From: Bacteroidales bacterium | Lineage (GTDB): Bacteria > Bacteroidota > Bacteroidia > Bacteroidales > FEN-979 | NCBI GenBank assembly: GCA_023229525.1 | Contig: JALNZC010000049.1 | Span: 1-27,490 of the forward strand | Direction of reading: 5' to 3' | Length of the DNA stretch: 27,490 nt | Shown: in pieces, positions 24,946 to 27,490 of the stretch | Layout: the number at the start of each line of letters is the position of its first letter | How positions within the stretch are numbered: the stretch's first letter is position 1 | The notes under the pieces: generated by a model | Databases searched by the model: none | Told to the model about the DNA's origin: nothing | The model's input: the letters and a program-made list of their open reading frames with translations, nothing else | Made by a program: the position numbers and the translations under genes

Positions 24946-25593
24946 ATGGTCATAGCAGAGAATATCCGAAAATCCTTTGGTCCGCTTACCGTCCTTAAAG
25001 GAATCAGCCTGGTCGTTGAAAAAGGAGAAATCATTTCCATTGTCGGCGCTTCCGGCGCTGGTAAATCAACGTTACTGCATATTATTGGTACCCTCGACAA
25101 GGCCGATTCGGGTTCTGTAGAAATGAACGGGATCAAAGTTCAGGAATTGTCGGAACGTAAAATATCGGATTTCCGAAACCGGAATATTGGTTTCGTATTC
25201 CAGTTCCACCACCTGCTCCCTGAATTTACCGCGCTCGAAAATATCTGTATTCCTGCATTCATCGCAAAAAAATCTAAAAAGGAAGCCGAGAGCCGGGCTA
25301 AGGAATTACTGGATTTCATGAACCTGATGGACCGGGCACATCATAAACCCTCAGAATTATCGGGTGGCGAGCAACAGCGGGTCGCTGTAGCACGTGCACT
25401 TGTTAACAACCCAGATGTTATTCTGGCCGATGAACCCTCCGGTAACCTGGACTCAGCATCCTCCGTTGAATTACACAAATTATTTTTCAGATTACGCGAT
25501 TCATTCCGGCAAACATATATCATTGTGACGCATAATACGGATCTCGCGGATATGGCTGACCGTAAATTGACCATCAAAGATGGATTGATTTAA
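24946..25593 (+). CDS. lolD: ABC transporter ATPase, LolD-like
   Basis: From the ATG at 24946 the protein is 215 residues. All ABC ATPase motifs are present: Walker A GASGAGKS (34-41), Q-loop Q86, signature LSGGEQQRVAVARAL (138-152), Walker B VILADEPSGNLD with E163, and the switch histidine H196. The LLPEFTALENICIPAFIA segment and short length place it in the MacB/LolD group, where LolD powers release of lipoproteins from the inner membrane. No LolC/E permease lies next to it, so the partner is elsewhere and the exact assignment is tentative. It is divergent from sucC. The following gene starts 82 bases later on the same strand. Confidence 0.85.
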   Translation: MVIAENIRKSFGPLTVLKGISLVVEKGEIISIVGASGAGKSTLLHIIGTLDKADSGSVEMNGIKVQELSERKISDFRNRNIGFVFQFHHLLPEFTALENICIPAFIAKKSKKEAESRAKELLDFMNLMDRAHHKPSELSGGEQQRVAVARALVNNPDVILADEPSGNLDSASSVELHKLFFRLRDSFRQTYIIVTHNTDLADMADRKLTIKDGLI

Positions 25594-25675
25594 CATTGAG
25601 CGGTAGTATACTTATTCTTTATAAAAATCGTTAATCATTATTGTCGAAAATCGGAATCAGACCCCATATTATCGC

Positions 25676-27490
25676 ATGAAAATCTTTCCAAACCAGAAGC
25701 CTGCCTCCGTTATTATCATTGTCTTATTTGCCCTTTTTGTTTTTGGAACAACCGCTCTGTTCCTGACTATTCCGGAAATTTCCAAACCTTTTTCAACAGG
25801 GATTCATAATAATCCACCCGATACTGTTCTTCAACAAAAACAAAATCCAACCGACTCGGTTTATCGTTCAATCCTTCTCCAGGCAGATAAATTATTATCG
25901 GAAAAGAAGTACGAAAAATGTCTTATTGAGTTGGAAAAAGCACAAAAAATTAAACCCAACGACCCGGTTTTGAAAGAACGGATTGTGAAAACCAGGTTGT
26001 TGATGACAGCACAAAACAATCAAACAGCAGAATCCCAAAAAGCGTTGTCCTCCGGTGATCGTTATTTCGATGCAAAAGATTATCTGAATGCCAAAGCTGC
26101 ATACCAGATGGCTATTGGCCAAAACCCTGACGATTCAATAGCCAAAGCTAAACTTCGGAAAACCCTTGACCTGCTCCGTTCAACCAAAGCCCAGAATATT
26201 CTCTATGATGTTGCCGTTGCCAGCGCTGACAGGCTTTTACAATCTCATGAATACGAAACGGCAAAGGTAGAATATGAAAACGCCAGTAAAATTCTCCCAT
26301 CGGAGCAATATCCTAAAACGAGGATCAACGAAATTATTAAAATTCAGGTTGATCAACAAGTGAACGCAGCAGAATACACCAAAGCCATTGCTGATGCCGA
26401 TAAATTCTATGAATCAAAGGCTTACCAGTCAGCCTTGAAAGATTATAAAAGAGCAAATAACCTGAGACCGGATGAAAAATATCCCCAGGATCGGATAGCC
26501 GAATTGACTGCCTTGATCAACGCTCAAATGACAAAGGACGAAGCGTATAAAAAAGCAATCGCAACCGCTGATCAACTTTTTCTGGGAACCCAATATGGAG
26601 ATGCTAAAAAGGCATATCAACAGGCGCTTACAATAAAACCGGAACAGGAATACCCCGTAAAAAAGATCAGGGAAATTGAAGGCATCCTCGCCCAGGCACG
26701 AAAAGTACAGGAAGAGTATGATAAATATATCGCATATGCCGACAGTTTCTATATCGAAAAAAGTTATGTGAGGGCAAAGGATAATTATTTATTGGCTTCG
26801 ACGGCAAAACCCAAAGAAAATTATCCGCGTCAAATGATAACCAAGGTGGAGATGATGATGGCTGGCCAGGAAACTGCTCTTGCAAAATCGCTGAACGAAC
26901 AATATGCCACTGCGATTGCCGCTGCCGATAAATTATTGACCGAAAAATCATACAAACCTGCAAAGGATGAGTATCTGAAAGCTTCAAATCTTAAACCACA
27001 GGAGGAATACCCAAAAACAAAAATTGTAGAAGTTGATAGAATACTGGAAGAAATTTTAAAGGAAAAGGCATTCGAAGAAAAATATTCCGGATTCATCGCC
27101 AACGCAGACAAACTGTTTACCGATAAATCATATACCCTTGCAAGGACGGAGTATTCAAATGCGTCGGCCCTGAAACCGGCAGAGAGTTATCCGAAGGAAA
27201 AAATTACCCTAATCGACAATCTGCTGGCTGGTATTGCCGCTCAAAAAGCAACGGAGGAAAAATATCAGGCTGCGGTGGCGAATGCAGATAAGTTGATGCT
27301 GGCTAAAACATACGATCAGGCCAGGGCAGAATATACCAAAGCAGGAGACATTAAACCGGATGAACAATATCCCAAAACCAAGATCGGGGAGATAGATAAA
27401 ATATTGGCGGATCTGGCAGCGCTGAAATCACTTGATGAGAAATATAGCGCCGCGATAGCAGGAGCGGATCAGTTGATGCTGGATAAGACT
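25676..27490 (+). CDS. Membrane-anchored TPR-like repeat protein (3' end beyond the window)
   Basis: The frame is open from ATG 25676 to the right edge, giving 605 residues and no stop. A membrane helix lies at about residues 11-31 (SVIIIVLFALFVFGTTALFL); the rest is hydrophilic and probably periplasmic or extracytoplasmic. About ten TPR-like units follow. The later ones, beginning at residues 234, 291, 348, 410, 470, 530 and 590, are 57-62 residues long and share the pattern Y..AI..ADKL...K.Y..AK.EY..A..LKP.E.YPK.KI.EID.IL. Units 410, 470 and 530 are exactly 60. Such arrays usually act as protein-binding scaffolds. I do not recognise a named gene. The C-terminal domain that would reveal its role is outside the window. 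Confidence 0.85.
   Translation, partial: MKIFPNQKPASVIIIVLFALFVFGTTALFLTIPEISKPFSTGIHNNPPDTVLQQKQNPTDSVYRSILLQADKLLSEKKYEKCLIELEKAQKIKPNDPVLKERIVKTRLLMTAQNNQTAESQKALSSGDRYFDAKDYLNAKAAYQMAIGQNPDDSIAKAKLRKTLDLLRSTKAQNILYDVAVASADRLLQSHEYETAKVEYENASKILPSEQYPKTRINEIIKIQVDQQVNAAEYTKAIADADKFYESKAYQSALKDYKRANNLRPDEKYPQDRIAELTALINAQMTKDEAYKKAIATADQLFLGTQYGDAKKAYQQALTIKPEQEYPVKKIREIEGILAQARKVQEEYDKYIAYADSFYIEKSYVRAKDNYLLASTAKPKENYPRQMITKVEMMMAGQETALAKSLNEQYATAIAAADKLLTEKSYKPAKDEYLKASNLKPQEEYPKTKIVEVDRILEEILKEKAFEEKYSGFIANADKLFTDKSYTLARTEYSNASALKPAESYPKEKITLIDNLLAGIAAQKATEEKYQAAVANADKLMLAKTYDQARAEYTKAGDIKPDEQYPKTKIGEIDKILADLAALKSLDEKYSAAIAGADQLMLDKT
26375..27490 (+). repeat. Protein-level tandem repeat, 57-62 codon units
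   Basis: Six full units and part of a seventh begin with the codon for Tyr at 26375, 26546, 26717, 26903, 27083, 27263 and 27443. The amino-acid pattern is kept while the DNA has diverged, so this is an old duplication rather than a recent satellite. Looser units precede it from about 25860. Confidence 0.8.

Noticed and set aside
1..27490. CRISPR arrays, transposases, integrases, phage genes or attachment sites
   Set aside because: None was found; every gene fits a chromosomal housekeeping or envelope role, and no direct DNA repeats with regular spacers occur.

Overview
The window is a stretch of a Bacteroidota chromosome, probably Bacteroidales-like. The evidence is rpoB-rpoC followed by a DUF3467 gene, the Bacteroidota-restricted DUF2851 and DUF2520 families, signal peptides ending in SQ or AQ, few Shine-Dalgarno sites, and repeated promoter elements of the Bacteroidota type (TAnnTTTG at -7, in three cases with TTG about 19-20 bases upstream). 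It is a housekeeping region. I see no insertion sequence, prophage, CRISPR array or sign of recent transfer. The genus cannot be named from this sequence.

Layout. (1) 1-6277, plus strand: the end of rpoB, complete rpoC and a small DUF3467 protein. (2) 6330-9275, plus: a promoter set in a 12-bp inverted repeat, then an operon of a DUF2520 Rossmann protein, a KdsC-type Kdo-8-phosphate phosphatase, a UbiA prenyltransferase and a Maf nucleotide pyrophosphatase. (3) 9286-9996, minus: a lone secreted protein. (4) 10047-15060, plus: surE, lpxB fused in frame to a membrane segment and a TPR domain, and comEC behind an 18-bp hairpin. (5) tRNA-Asp with its own promoter and a 24-bp bidirectional terminator. 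(6) 15260-17778, minus: a coiled-coil protein, zapA, a structured RNA that is most likely 6S RNA, and rny. (7) 17837-19944, plus: DUF2851 and a membrane-anchored helix-hairpin-helix protein, meeting a minus-strand rhomboid. (8) 20774-23673, plus: an exported S41 protease overlapping a family 2 glycosyltransferase. (9) sucC (minus) and a LolD-type ABC ATPase (plus) from divergent promoters. (10) 25676 to the right edge, plus: an unfinished membrane-anchored protein of about ten TPR-like units.

Themes. Envelope building recurs: kdsC and lpxB belong to Kdo/lipid A synthesis, LolD to lipoprotein release, and UbiA to a polyprenyl or ether lipid. Growth and division also recur: RNA polymerase, a probable 6S RNA that would regulate that polymerase, ZapA and RNase Y. 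The most unusual item is the LpxB-TPR fusion, whose linker looks like a former signal peptide. No gap over 300 bases lacks a feature; the longest gap between coding regions (16832-17118) holds the RNA.
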